From Actinomycetaceae bacterium (GTDB lineage: Bacteria; Actinomycetota; Actinomycetes; Actinomycetales; Actinomycetaceae), in NCBI GenBank assembly GCA_030524055.1, contig JAUNHH010000001.1, positions 296,156 through 360,155 of the forward strand: a stretch of DNA of 64,000 bases. Direction: 5' to 3'. Under the pieces are notes generated by a model. That model searched no databases. It worked only from the letters and a program-made list of their open reading frames with translations, and was not told where the DNA came from. Below, piece after piece: positions 17,192 to 27,002 of the stretch (the first letter of the stretch is position 1; each line of letters opens with the position of its first letter). Position numbers and translations under genes: made by a program.

Positions 17192-19035
17192 TTGTTGTCA
17201 CCCTCATCGACGATTTCCGCGTCAATGACCTCATCCTCGTCAGCCTGTGCGCCTGCACCGGCCCCATCAGTCTGCTCATTTTGCTGATTGGCGTAGACTT
17301 CCTGGCCAATCTTCATGGCAGACTCATTGAGCTTATCCATGGCGGCCTTAATGGCATCGGAGTCGTTATCTTCCAAGGCCTTCTTCAGGGCATCCACATC
17401 AGCTTGGACAGCGGCGCGAGTCTCTTCGGAGACAGTTTCGGCGTTGTCTTTCAGAAGCTTCTCGGTGGCGTAGACAACCTGCTCGGCGGTATTGCGCAGA
17501 TCGGCTTCTTCACGGCGCTTCTTATCTTCAGCGGCGTGCTCTTCGGCTTCACGGACCATACGGTCAATGTCTTCCTTAGGCAGGGCCGAGCCGCCAGTAA
17601 TGGTGACGGATTGTTCCTTACCGGTGCCGCGGTCCTTGGCGGAGACGTGGACAATGCCGTTGGCGTCAATATCGAAGGTCACTTCAATCTGAGGGACGCC
17701 GCGGGGAGCCGGGGCGATACCGGAGAGTTCAAAGGTGCCCAGCAGTTTATTGTCGCGGGCAAACTCACGCTCGCCCTGGTAGACCTGGATCAGCACTGAG
17801 GGCTGGCCATCTTCAGCGGTGGAGAAGATTTCCGAAGCCTTGGTGGGGATCGCAGTATTACGGTCGATCAGCTTGGTCATAATGCCGCCCTTGGTTTCAA
17901 TACCAAGAGATAGTGGCGTGACGTCAATGAGGAGAACGTCCTTACGGTCACCCTGAAGAACGCCGGCCTGCAGGGCTGCACCCACGGCCACAACCTCATC
18001 GGGGTTGACGCCCTTATTGGGTTCGCGTCCGCCCGTCAGATCCTTGACGACCTGGCTGACGGCGGGCATACGGGTGGAACCACCAACGAGAACCACGTGG
18101 TCAATGTCGGCCATCTTAATGCCGGCGTCACGAATGACATCGTGGAAAGGCTTCTTTGTGCGTTCCAGCAGATCCGCCGTCATTTCCTCGAATTTGGCGC
18201 GTGAGAGGGTCTCATCAAGGTGGATGGGGCCATCAGCGGTCAGCGACAGGTACTGGATATTGACATTGGTGCTGGTGGTTGAGGAGAGTTCCTTCTTGGC
18301 CTGCTCAGCGCTTTCCTTGAGGCGCTGCATCGCCACGGGATCCTTAGACAGATCCTGGCTGCTCTTAGACTTCACCTGGGCGATCAGCCAGTCCACAATG
18401 CGCTGATCCCAGTCGTCGCCACCGAGGCGGTTATCACCTGCGGTAGCACGCACCTGAATGGTGGAGAAGCCGTCGTCATCCTTACCGATTTCCAGTAGGG
18501 AGACGTCGAAAGTACCGCCGCCAAGGTCGAAGACGAGGATCAGTTCATCTTCCTTGCCTTTTTCGAGGCCATAGGCCAGGGCTGCTGCGGTGGGCTCGTT
18601 AATAATGCGCAGGACGTTCAGGCCGGCAATCTGCCCGGCATCCTTGGTGGCTTGACGCTGAGCGTCATTGAAGTAAGCGGGCACAGTAATGACGGCGTCG
18701 GTCACAGTGTCGCCCAGGTATTCTTCGGCGTCACGCTTGAGTTTAGTGAGGATACGCGCGGAGATTTCCTGCGGGGTGTAGGCCTTGTCGTCAATGCTTT
18801 GGGTCCAGTCGGTACCAATGTGGCGCTTCACCGAGGAAATGGTGCGCTCAACATTGGTCACGGCCTGACGTTTGGCGATTTCACCAACGAGGACTTCACC
18901 GCTCTTTGAGAAGGCAACAACTGACGGGGTGGTGCGAAGGCCCTCAGCATTAGCGATGATGGTGGGTTCGCCGCCTTCGAGAACGGCGATAGCAGAGTTT
19001 GTCGTGCCAAGGTCAATGCCAACTGCACGTGCCAT
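17188..19035 (-). CDS. dnaK: Chaperone DnaK (Hsp70)
   Basis: 615 aa from ATG 19035, preceded by AGAAAGGAAA; an upstream in-frame start at 19059 would add eight residues. The ATPase domain has the phosphate-binding [29 protein letters not shown] and [14 protein letters not shown]. The substrate domain has [18 protein letters not shown] and [12 protein letters not shown]. The lid ends in an acidic [14 protein letters not shown] tail, as in actinobacterial DnaK. It is the first gene of dnaK-grpE-dnaJ-hspR and is expected to be repressed by HspR. Confidence 0.97.
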   Translation of the reverse strand: MARAVGIDLGTTNSAIAVLEGGEPTIIANAEGLRTTPSVVAFSKSGEVLVGEIAKRQAVTNVERTISSVKRHIGTDWTQSIDDKAYTPQEISARILTKLKRDAEEYLGDTVTDAVITVPAYFNDAQRQATKDAGQIAGLNVLRIINEPTAAALAYGLEKGKEDELILVFDLGGGTFDVSLLEIGKDDDGFSTIQVRATAGDNRLGGDDWDQRIVDWLIAQVKSKSSQDLSKDPVAMQRLKESAEQAKKELSSTTSTNVNIQYLSLTADGPIHLDETLSRAKFEEMTADLLERTKKPFHDVIRDAGIKMADIDHVVLVGGSTRMPAVSQVVKDLTGGREPNKGVNPDEVVAVGAALQAGVLQGDRKDVLLIDVTPLSLGIETKGGIMTKLIDRNTAIPTKASEIFSTAEDGQPSVLIQVYQGEREFARDNKLLGTFELSGIAPAPRGVPQIEVTFDIDANGIVHVSAKDRGTGKEQSVTITGGSALPKEDIDRMVREAEEHAAEDKKRREEADLRNTAEQVVYATEKLLKDNAETVSEETRAAVQADVDALKKALEDNDSDAIKAAMDKLNESAMKIGQEVYANQQNEQTDGAGAGAQADEDEVIDAEIVDEGDNK

Positions 19036-19131
19036 AGAGGTTTCCTTTCTAGCGACCATTGCCGTGGGGCATGGTCGCGGTGGTCTGTATCCTTTGGCGT
19101 CCTTTCCTCAGTGACGAGGGCGGAGCACCAA

Positions 19132-19152
19132 CTTGAGTCTGATGGACTCAAT
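19132..19152. promoter_or_regulatory. HAIR-like operator 1 upstream of dnaK
   Basis: CTTGAGT, seven bases, ACTCAAT. The HAIR consensus bound by HspR is CTTGAGT-N7-ACTCAAG, so only the last base differs. Confidence 0.85.
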
Positions 19153-19188
19153 GTTAGGGGGGAGGATTCAGGCATGCAAGACGAAGAG

Positions 19189-19221
19189 GCGAAAGTTGAG
19201 TCACACTGACTCAACTTTCGC
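19189..19221. promoter_or_regulatory. HAIR-like operator 2, a 33-bp perfect palindrome
   Basis: GTTGAGT-N7-ACTCAAC (19195-19215) lies inside a longer perfect palindrome with 15-base arms around CAC. It is 57 bases upstream of operator 1 and only 36 bases from the end of the first propeller gene. Confidence 0.8.
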
Positions 19222-19256
19222 CCCTGGGTTCACATAGGCACCCTCAGCGGCAGCCC

Positions 19257-20972
19257 CTACTGTGCTGGCGCCAAAATGAGGAGCTTGGAGTTATCGCGGC
19301 TACGATTTTGGGAAATAATAATCCCGCCCTCGACAATCATCCGCGACCCCTCAATCGAAGTAATCTGCGTGCCATCCTTACGGAAAAGCATGACGGTATC
19401 CCAGTCATTGACCATTGTTTCCAATGCCAAGACTTCACCAGAGCGGGACGCTAACACCTTGAATTCCGGAATCGGACCCAATGCTGTTTCTGTTCCTGAC
19501 ACGAAGATACCGCCAGAGGGGAACGTGCGATTTTCCCTGGCATCCAAAATAGGATCACCCACAGAATTCACTGCCCATACGCGATTAAGTTTCTCGACTT
19601 TATCGACAGGCAAGAGCAGCTCTTCAGGGAAACGCTTTGGCTCAATAATGGTCTTAATATCGAGAATCCGAACCTCTTTGCCGTACAGGTTCCACACAGT
19701 GGGAACAATTTCTGTCAGGCTACCTTCTTGCCCTGTGGGAACCGCACGATTGAGGAGGAATCCATCCCTAAACCAGATGGGGTGGCCGGAATACATATCC
19801 TGCACTTCAGAGATTTTGGCGCCTGTCTTGGCATTAAGAATGGCAATAACTTCAGTCTGGAAACCATTGGTATTTGTCTCCGACACTGGTGGGCCGTCTT
19901 TCGTACGCACAACGCAGCCAATGGCACCATCAAGAAGGCGGCATTCTGTACCTAATTCGATTTCCACACTCCATGCAATCTGGCCTTCTTTAACTGCGGC
20001 CAGAGCATGGCGATCCCCTTCACCATCACCATCGGGAAGATCAACATCCCAGAACGTTTGGTGATCCTGCACCCCAAGGAAGTCATACATCACGGCGTCA
20101 CCTTGAATGACTGCTAAATCTTTGCGGCTGCCATTGAGCAGATCAATAGTAAAGACGGTTTTGCCAGTACGCCCATTAGAGGTGCAATAGGCCAGGCCCT
20201 CTTGAGTCCCCAAACAGGTATGCCCATCTTGCGAACCAATAAAACGCCACCGCTCTTCACCGGTGCGCAAATCCGCACCAATAATCATCGTTTGCGCACC
20301 TTCAACAGGCGGCTTTTGGATAGCGATAATGGACTTGTCATTGGAAACGCCAACAACGCTGCCTTCAGTATCCCAGGCAACAGTTCCCTTGGAATAGTCC
20401 TCATGCAGCCAGGCAGTTGAGGATTCCACGTAGGTTTCCGCAGCAACGCCTTCAACTGCGCTCGCATCAACCTTCAGATCAGCCAGATTGGCACTTGGCT
20501 TAATTTCGGTGCCTTTACCGATATTTTCCGCACCGGACTGATTGCCGCTCGCCAGGGTTTCAGGTTGAGTTCCGCTAGCTGTCCCCGATTGGGGTTGGCC
20601 AGCGAATAATGGGGCGACATGTGGGTAGGCGAGAAAACCTCCACCAACAATAAGTCCACACACCAGCAGGCCAGCGAGAGCGAGAATCGGACCCCGCCCT
20701 CGTTTCTTTTCAATAACCCGAGCGCGACCCTGCGCGCGCGGACGGGTCTGACCCCCCTGAACGGAAGGATAATCTGGGGTTTCTGCTGCAGAATCCTTGC
20801 GCGGAACCCGCCGCGCAAGGGTAATTTCTTCAGGAGAATCGGGCTGTTCTGGTGGCGGCACTGCGCGGCTGCGGGATCCTCGACTGCGATCCATCGATGG
20901 CATGCTACGGCCGGCAGACGAGGGCACAATGTGCTCACGGGGGTCGGCGCCTAAAGGGTTATCCGAGCTCAC
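19257..20972 (-). CDS. Propeller array member 1: membrane-anchored PQQ-like beta-propeller protein
   Basis: 571 aa from GTG 20972, chosen because GGAGG lies five bases upstream; the frame is open four codons further. About 95 basic, disordered cytoplasmic residues precede a membrane segment (GPILALAGLLVCGLIVGGGFLAY). A Ser/Thr linker and a repeat domain outside the cell follow. Shared family marks are STAWLHEDYSKGTVAW, GVSNDKSIIA, the first Cys pair CLGTQEGLAYC and the second pair CRLLDGAIGC. It is the most divergent member and ends LLILAPAQ. Propeller fold is inferred from repeated VxTG..W strands. Function is unknown. It is separated from members 2-14 by rlmC. Confidence 0.75.
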   Translation of the reverse strand: MSSDNPLGADPREHIVPSSAGRSMPSMDRSRGSRSRAVPPPEQPDSPEEITLARRVPRKDSAAETPDYPSVQGGQTRPRAQGRARVIEKKRGRGPILALAGLLVCGLIVGGGFLAYPHVAPLFAGQPQSGTASGTQPETLASGNQSGAENIGKGTEIKPSANLADLKVDASAVEGVAAETYVESSTAWLHEDYSKGTVAWDTEGSVVGVSNDKSIIAIQKPPVEGAQTMIIGADLRTGEERWRFIGSQDGHTCLGTQEGLAYCTSNGRTGKTVFTIDLLNGSRKDLAVIQGDAVMYDFLGVQDHQTFWDVDLPDGDGEGDRHALAAVKEGQIAWSVEIELGTECRLLDGAIGCVVRTKDGPPVSETNTNGFQTEVIAILNAKTGAKISEVQDMYSGHPIWFRDGFLLNRAVPTGQEGSLTEIVPTVWNLYGKEVRILDIKTIIEPKRFPEELLLPVDKVEKLNRVWAVNSVGDPILDARENRTFPSGGIFVSGTETALGPIPEFKVLASRSGEVLALETMVNDWDTVMLFRKDGTQITSIEGSRMIVEGGIIISQNRSRDNSKLLILAPAQ

Positions 20973-21322
20973 GGTAACCTCCACACTGGGGCAAGCAATT
21001 CGGGCGTCCCATGGTATCCCGGCAACTTCACTTCGTGGAACCCGTCAGAGGACAATTCTGGCCACGATAGCCAAAGGGGCACTCAACCCATCCCATATGC
21101 GGACCCATACACGTGGGCTAAAGGACCTAAGTAAATTACTTATTTGCAGGTCAGGCCATAAATGACAACTCGGCTACGTCCACGGGTATACGGGCACACA
21201 GGGCAGGAAGTTCGTCCCTAAAGTGTCCATCCCCACCATTTCGATTCGGTGACGGAGCGAGGCAGTTGAGTGCGGGTGAGGCAGGTTTGCGCCCAGCCCT
21301 TACGAAATGTCACGATGCGCCA
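20973..21322. other. 350-base divergent control region between propeller 1 and rlmC
   Basis: No gene is supported. It holds a small palindrome, AAGTAA-A-TTACTT (21129-21141), that could be an operator. Promoters for both directions are expected here, but I could not fix their hexamers. Confidence 0.4.
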
Positions 21323-22498
21323 ATGCGCTGCCACCATTGGGATGACGGAACCTGCACCTCCTGTTCTTGGCTTCCCCTGCCCTATACAGACCAGGTTGCG
21401 CGCAAAGTTGACCATATCCGCTCACTCCTTGACGAGGGCGCTTCACCGCATTCCATTCGCTGGCTTGACCCGGCCACCTCACCCGATGAGGGTTTTCGTA
21501 CTCACGTGAAATTGGTGGTTGGGGGGACGCCCCGCAGGCCGACATTAGGAGCTTTAGGAGCCGATCGGCGTGGGGTAGACCTGCCGGATTGCCGTATTCA
21601 ACACCCCGCTATTAATCGGGCAACCCCACCGCTCAAACGCCTCATCCGCGCATTGCGTTTGCAGCCCTATTCGATTAACCAGCGGACAGGCGAGCTGAAA
21701 TATATCCATATTTCCGTGGGTTCGGGCCACCAACTCATGATTCGTTTAGTGCTGCGCAGCAGGGATCGCGTGGCGGACATTCGCGAGGCACTGCCGGACT
21801 TTTATGATCTCATTCCGAATCTGACCGTACTGAGCGCGAATATTCATCCTCGCCACGAGGCACGCACGGAAGGCCCGGATGAAATTATTTTGACCCGCGA
21901 GACAACACTGCCCTATCGGGTGGGCAATGTGGATTTAGAGCTGGGTCCGCAGGCCTTTGCTCAGACGAATACGGCAGTGGCGGGGCAGTTATACCGGCAG
22001 GTCACCGCATGGGCACTCTCCCCCATTCACGAGGGCGGGGCGCCGGGGCGTCTCCTGTGGGATCTATATTGCGGTGTCGGTGGTTTTGCTTTACATGCCC
22101 TGGCTGGCGGGATCGATCACGTGGCGGGTGTTGAGGTGTCGCAACAGGCGATTAGTGCGGCGCGTCTGGCTGCCCGGCGGGCCGGATGGAGACGAGATCG
22201 GGCAGATTTCACGAGCGCTGATGCTACTGAATGGGCACGAGAGCGATTGACTGCGGGAAATGTGGCGCTGCCTGATGTCATTGTTGTTAACCCACCCCGG
22301 CGCGGTATTGGCGCCGAGTTAGCTGAAGTGATCGCTCACTCCGCTGTACCACGGGTGGTGTATTCCTCCTGCAATCCTGCCACTTTAGCCAAGGATTTAG
22401 AGGCAATGCCACAGCTAGCAGTTATTGAAGGGCGCCTTTTTGATATGTTCCCCCACACGGCCCATTGCGAAGTTGCTGTGCTTTTAGAACGGAAGTGA
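21323..22498 (+). CDS. rlmC: 23S rRNA (uracil-C5)-methyltransferase, RlmC/RumB-like
   Basis: 391 aa from ATG 21323; a TTG at 21266 is also in frame. Iron-sulfur ligands C3, C11 and C14 (MRCHHWDDGTCTSC) and C90 (DLPDC) match the RlmC/RumA cluster. The methyltransferase domain has the SAM site LLWDLYCGVGGFAL, VVNPPRRG, and the catalytic-cysteine segment VVYSSCNPATLAKDL. It methylates a uracil of 23S rRNA using S-adenosylmethionine. It is the only plus-strand gene within the propeller region. A 13-mer copy inserts HEGGA just before the SAM motif. Confidence 0.9.
   Translation: MRCHHWDDGTCTSCSWLPLPYTDQVARKVDHIRSLLDEGASPHSIRWLDPATSPDEGFRTHVKLVVGGTPRRPTLGALGADRRGVDLPDCRIQHPAINRATPPLKRLIRALRLQPYSINQRTGELKYIHISVGSGHQLMIRLVLRSRDRVADIREALPDFYDLIPNLTVLSANIHPRHEARTEGPDEIILTRETTLPYRVGNVDLELGPQAFAQTNTAVAGQLYRQVTAWALSPIHEGGAPGRLLWDLYCGVGGFALHALAGGIDHVAGVEVSQQAISAARLAARRAGWRRDRADFTSADATEWARERLTAGNVALPDVIVVNPPRRGIGAELAEVIAHSAVPRVVYSSCNPATLAKDLEAMPQLAVIEGRLFDMFPHTAHCEVAVLLERK
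22029..22041 (+). repeat. Dispersed 13-mer, copy inside rlmC
   Basis: Exact copy on the coding strand, read HEGGA immediately before the SAM-binding motif. Confidence 0.9.
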
Positions 22499-22527
22499 AG
22501 CAGCGTTATCAGCGCTCACCTCGGCGC

Positions 22528-23928
22528 CTAGTTTTTCGGGGCAACAATCATGACACGATCATTCCCGCCGCCCCCACCGGCTAAAGCCAGGATTCCGCCT
22601 TCTAGCGCGTATTTATCCCCTTGAACTTCGCCGATTTTCCGACCGTTCTTATCGATAAAAGTAAAGGTTTGTTCCACACCCGCTTTTTTTACCGAGAGGA
22701 ATACATCGCCCTTATCTGAGGCATAAACATTCCGGGTTTCTGTCATCTTACCGAGAATTGCTTTCGTTGAGGGCACAACATAGTTGTGTTCTCCACTGGC
22801 CCCATCCCATTCAAGAACAGCCAGGGCTTTCCCTTCTGGATCGAAAACACCTTTCGGGGGGTTGGGATTATCGCGCACCAAAGCAACAGGATATAAATAG
22901 CCCTCCGCCTGCGAGGGCCACACCCCAGTAAGGGGATTTTCTATTTCCCCGATGTTGCGCCCATGGAGGTCATAGAGATCAGGGTTGCCGCTGACTTTTA
23001 CAGCGACAACGGCGTCTTGGAAATACTGGGCTGAGGTATAGTCCCCACTGATTTGAGACACAGTCTGTCCAGTTTGTGCTGAAATCATGTCTACTTTAAG
23101 GGAACCGTTATCGTCCCGAGTCTCGCAGCCGAGCACCCCATCTAAAAGGGTGCAGCGTGCAGTATTTGGCAGTTCAGCGGACCACACGACCTTCTCATCT
23201 TTAATAGCGAGAAGCATCCTTTTTGAGACGTTGGATGATTCACTGCGATCCATCAGATTACCTTGCCAGAATGTCAAATCCCGCTGAACGCCGACAAATT
23301 CTGTTGACAAACCGTAATAGTCGCTATTCAGGAGTGTTTTTTCTTCCCCAGTTCCTAAATCAATACTAAGGAAACGGGCTTTCCCACTGTCTATCGCGGT
23401 GCAATAGGCAATCCCGTTATGTACTGAAGGGCAGGTCCGACCAATGTCTGTCCTCTTCACACGCCAACGTTCGACACCGGTGGCAACCTCATAGCCAATA
23501 AATTCATTATGTCGCGTATTGCCGCTGGAGGAAATAATGCCAACAACTTTTTTGTCGGCTGATGGGCCAACAAAAATACCCTCCGTTTCCCAGGTATTAA
23601 AACCCTGAGCATATTTTTCTGAGAGCCAAATATCTGTGGCTGGTTCATACGCACCGATCCCAATACCCTTTGTGGCCTCGCCGCGCGCGCCAGGGTTGGG
23701 GTCAACTGATGTGCTCCCTGATTGACCACCTGGTGCAGCATCTCCACCCGCATTAAAAGACAAAACCAGGTGGAGGACAAAGAGAATAAGGGCAATCACA
23801 GCAATAACGCCGAAAACCCCCACAGAAATACTGACAGCTGAAGACCATTCACCCGATGCCGAGGCAGGGGATTTTCTTGGACCTGCAGGGGCGTTGCCCT
23901 GAGCTCCTGGGTAGCGATCGTTACTCAT
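22528..23928 (-). CDS. Propeller array member 2
   Basis: 466 aa from ATG 23928. A short Gly/Pro/Ser tail of about 30 residues precedes the membrane segment (VSISVGVFGVIAVIALILFVLHLVL). The extracellular part has TDIWLSEKYAQGFNTW, the pairs CPSVHNGIAYC and CTLLDGVLGC, and ends RVMIVAPKN. It converges on rlmC, with 29 bases between the stops. Its tail is short and it lacks the long repeats of members 6, 8 and 10-13. Function is unknown. Confidence 0.75.
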   Translation of the reverse strand: MSNDRYPGAQGNAPAGPRKSPASASGEWSSAVSISVGVFGVIAVIALILFVLHLVLSFNAGGDAAPGGQSGSTSVDPNPGARGEATKGIGIGAYEPATDIWLSEKYAQGFNTWETEGIFVGPSADKKVVGIISSSGNTRHNEFIGYEVATGVERWRVKRTDIGRTCPSVHNGIAYCTAIDSGKARFLSIDLGTGEEKTLLNSDYYGLSTEFVGVQRDLTFWQGNLMDRSESSNVSKRMLLAIKDEKVVWSAELPNTARCTLLDGVLGCETRDDNGSLKVDMISAQTGQTVSQISGDYTSAQYFQDAVVAVKVSGNPDLYDLHGRNIGEIENPLTGVWPSQAEGYLYPVALVRDNPNPPKGVFDPEGKALAVLEWDGASGEHNYVVPSTKAILGKMTETRNVYASDKGDVFLSVKKAGVEQTFTFIDKNGRKIGEVQGDKYALEGGILALAGGGGGNDRVMIVAPKN

Positions 23929-24012
23929 ACCCCTCTCCCAATACGGTGGCAGTGGAGCCACTTTAGCGGAAGGAGCCCGCGTAGGGAGCGCTGTGGGTGC
24001 CAGCCGCAGATT

Positions 24013-25419
24013 TTAGCCTTTAGGTGCGTAAACCGTAGTGATTCTTTGCCCCTCCTTCCCGGGCTTACCGCCCTTGACCACTATAATTCCGTGAGAATCG
24101 GTCACTTCCGCTGTAGCAGGGACGGTATATCGCGCAATTTCTGTGGCGTCTTTGGAGTAGAAAAGGAGTTCCTGTTCGTTTTCTGCAGGTTGGTGGCGGA
24201 TGGAAAAAACTGACCCCGAGGCCGAGGCGCGAGTCTCCATATTCAGCGCCACTGGTGGAAGCTCTTTTCCGCTAGGGACATGCGTTAAGGGCAGCATCCG
24301 ATCACTGTCGAATCTGCGCACAATTGCTTTACCCTGCGCATTAACCATGAGCGCTAGGGGATTATTTTGAGCAACCTCAGCCGGGAAAAGAACACTTTCG
24401 GCTTCGCCAGGCCATATGTCATTCCTATAGGTCTCGTAGACCTCTTTTTTCTCTCCTGCCCATGAATAGTGAATGTAGTTGGGGTCAGAAGCGGAGGAAA
24501 TGACAAATCCATTGCTATGCCACCGCACACCGTCAAGGTCAGTAAATTCGGTAGCCTTTTGCCCAGTGTTCGCATTGTAGATATCGAAGCGGAGGGTACG
24601 CGTATTGATATTGGCTATTTGACAACCAATAGCCCCATTAGCAAGAACGCAGGAGACCTGATTGTTATCAGAATCCTCCCCTTGAACAGTAATCTCCCAT
24701 TGGATGTGTCCTCCAGCAATGGCAAGGACTTTTCGGAAGCCGCTCACATCGTCAGTTGTCTTCTTAGTGACCATCCAATAGGTGCGGCCCGCATGGACAC
24801 CTAAAAATTGGTAAGATAGGTCCTTACCTTCGTTGATTGAGGCGATATGCGTGGCATGTCCTGCCGCTAAGTCAATACTGCGCAAAGTCACCATACCTTC
24901 GCGTGACTGAGCCACACAGTAGGCAATGCCATCCCGCACTGTGGAACAGTCACTAAGAGGGTCCTGGTGACGTTTCCAACGCCGCTTCCCAGTAGCCACA
25001 TCGTAACCATGAACAACAACGACCTGATCGCCTGAAACGTGCATCTGATCGAGAGACTGGAAAACGATGACTGATTTGTCCTGAGATACCCCAACGTAAT
25101 GTCCTTCTACGCTCCATGGCGCCACTCCAGCGGCATAGCCCTCGTGGAGCCAAGGATCTGTGGGGGGTTGATATTCCCCCTGCCCTATTCCCTCTTTCGC
25201 CCCGGATTGAACGCCGTCCTGTGTGCGAGTAGTGAGCGGCTTGAGGTCATTATCAGGCGAATTCATCCCATCAGTGTGCTCTTGACGCATTGCCGCCAGT
25301 ATTTGCACACCCAGAGGTATGACAAGGAAAATAACGAGAAGGACGAGACTAAGACGTAAAATAAAAGAAGCCTCTTTTAAGTGGACTCGGTTCTTGCGGG
25401 AAAAATAACCCTTAGACAT
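24013..25419 (-). CDS. Propeller array member 3
   Basis: 468 aa. A short basic N-terminus (MSKGYFSRKNRVHLKE) precedes the membrane segment LRLSLVLLVIFLVIPLGVQIL. Outside are TDPWLHEGYAAGVAPW, YVGVSQDKSVIVF, the Cys pairs CSTVRDGIAYC and CVLANGAIGC, and the C-terminal end TTVYAPKG. It has almost no cytoplasmic tail. Function is unknown. Confidence 0.75.
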   Translation of the reverse strand: MSKGYFSRKNRVHLKEASFILRLSLVLLVIFLVIPLGVQILAAMRQEHTDGMNSPDNDLKPLTTRTQDGVQSGAKEGIGQGEYQPPTDPWLHEGYAAGVAPWSVEGHYVGVSQDKSVIVFQSLDQMHVSGDQVVVVHGYDVATGKRRWKRHQDPLSDCSTVRDGIAYCVAQSREGMVTLRSIDLAAGHATHIASINEGKDLSYQFLGVHAGRTYWMVTKKTTDDVSGFRKVLAIAGGHIQWEITVQGEDSDNNQVSCVLANGAIGCQIANINTRTLRFDIYNANTGQKATEFTDLDGVRWHSNGFVISSASDPNYIHYSWAGEKKEVYETYRNDIWPGEAESVLFPAEVAQNNPLALMVNAQGKAIVRRFDSDRMLPLTHVPSGKELPPVALNMETRASASGSVFSIRHQPAENEQELLFYSKDATEIARYTVPATAEVTDSHGIIVVKGGKPGKEGQRITTVYAPKG

Positions 25420-25513
25420 TATATAGATCCTACCTATTATCTCATTGCAGCGCGCATTATAGGCCGGGATCCTCTGCGCATTATTTCACCGTATGTGTAC
25501 ACTCAATTCAGCA

Positions 25514-26905
25514 CTATTTTCCTTTCGGCGCATAGACAGTAAAATTGTTGGCACCCTTCCGTTGAGAGTAGAGAATACCATCCTGATAAAGAAGAGGCTG
25601 GCTCTCAAAATAGAATATCCGAGAAATTTCTTTCCCCTCTTCACTATAGAGAATCATTGCCTTTGCGGCTTTATCCTCCACCAAATACAGCCGCCCAGAT
25701 TCGCTGGCTACAACCAGTGAATCCGCGGTTTGGCCTCCTACTCCTATACCAGACGAGGCATCAACAAAGCGATGGGGTTCTTGCGGAGTTTCTTTTGGCC
25801 CATACAGGAGGGGTGCTCCCGTGTGACTCGCCGCCTGCACATCTGCATGACCGAGGGTGCTGATAGGAAGAAGAACACCGTCTTCCTTTCCGGGCCAGCG
25901 CGCAGAAATGTCGGGCACATGAGGAGGGGCGCCCATTTCTTCACCAGTCCAGGAGTATTTTTTATACCCGGAAGCGCCCTGCCGCACAACCAGACCGTCA
26001 CGAAAGAGTGCCACCGATTGCGCATCGTCAAATTGGCTCACTTTCTTTCCATTCACAGCAGAGAAAACCTCTAGGGAGACCGCGTTATGACCGCTCTGCG
26101 ACTCACAGACAATCACACCATCAGCTGAGTGACATATGGAATTGTGGACAATCGGAGCTCGCCATTGAAGTGCCCGATTGTCTATGGCAACTAATTCGCG
26201 AATCTCTTCCCCTCCCGGAGCAGAAAAAGAAAGCGCCCACACTGATTGTCCTTTGTGTACGCCAATAAATTCTGGGCTCAGGCCCACATCCTTTTTCACT
26301 TCAGCGAGCTCGTCGCTTTTCCCATTCGCATAATCAATTGTCGCGAGGCTGAAGTAGTCACCAAAGTTATAAACACAGTAGGCAATCCCATGAATTGGCC
26401 GAAAACAGTCTTGAGGAGCATCAGTGCGCCACTGTTCTTCTCCTGTATGAAGATCACGGGCAACCAATTCACCTCCATCGCGTTCTTCCCCTTCTCGGAA
26501 GACCACCACTGATTTGTCAGCAGATGCCCCCATATAGGTCCCTGTCACATTCCACTCTGTGATTCCTTGAGCGTAGCCCTCATGAAGCCAGGGAGAGGGT
26601 CCCTCATAGACACCGCTCATCAGTGTATTTGAAGCTGAAGGATCAACAGGCACAGGGGCACGTCTGGCAGAGCGGCCACTGCTTGAGCCCTCTAGTTGGA
26701 TATACGATTGCTCGTGGTTACCAGCCTGGGAATGATTCGAAACTCTAATGTGCCACGAAATGAGCTGCAACATCCCCACAATCACCACGAGCGTTATGGA
26801 GATGAGTGCGAAAGTCGCCTTTCGTTCAAGGGACAGCCTCGGCGACTCTGCTTCACTACCCACTGCCATCCGCTCATTTGGGTGTTGAGAATTTCCTGAG
26901 CTCAT
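25514..26905 (-). CDS. Propeller array member 4
   Basis: 463 aa from ATG 26905. The tail of about 35 residues is followed by the membrane segment FALISITLVVIVGMLQLISW. The outside domain starts LMSGVYEGPSPWLHEGYAQG and has MGASADKSVVVF, Cys pairs CFRPIHGIAYC and CHSADGVIVC, and ends NFTVYAPKGK. It is closest to member 7 in the MSG.YE.PSPWLH region and in the trailing K, so members 4 and 7 form a subgroup separated by two members of another type. Function is unknown. Confidence 0.75.
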   Translation of the reverse strand: MSSGNSQHPNERMAVGSEAESPRLSLERKATFALISITLVVIVGMLQLISWHIRVSNHSQAGNHEQSYIQLEGSSSGRSARRAPVPVDPSASNTLMSGVYEGPSPWLHEGYAQGITEWNVTGTYMGASADKSVVVFREGEERDGGELVARDLHTGEEQWRTDAPQDCFRPIHGIAYCVYNFGDYFSLATIDYANGKSDELAEVKKDVGLSPEFIGVHKGQSVWALSFSAPGGEEIRELVAIDNRALQWRAPIVHNSICHSADGVIVCESQSGHNAVSLEVFSAVNGKKVSQFDDAQSVALFRDGLVVRQGASGYKKYSWTGEEMGAPPHVPDISARWPGKEDGVLLPISTLGHADVQAASHTGAPLLYGPKETPQEPHRFVDASSGIGVGGQTADSLVVASESGRLYLVEDKAAKAMILYSEEGKEISRIFYFESQPLLYQDGILYSQRKGANNFTVYAPKGK

Positions 26906-27002
26906 ACCTGCCCTTAATACTGTAAATAGATATGCCATTTACTATAGTTCCCTAAGCCGAGTTTTTCGCAGGGAACAAGGGCGCCGCCTGCTCCAGAAAC
27001 AG

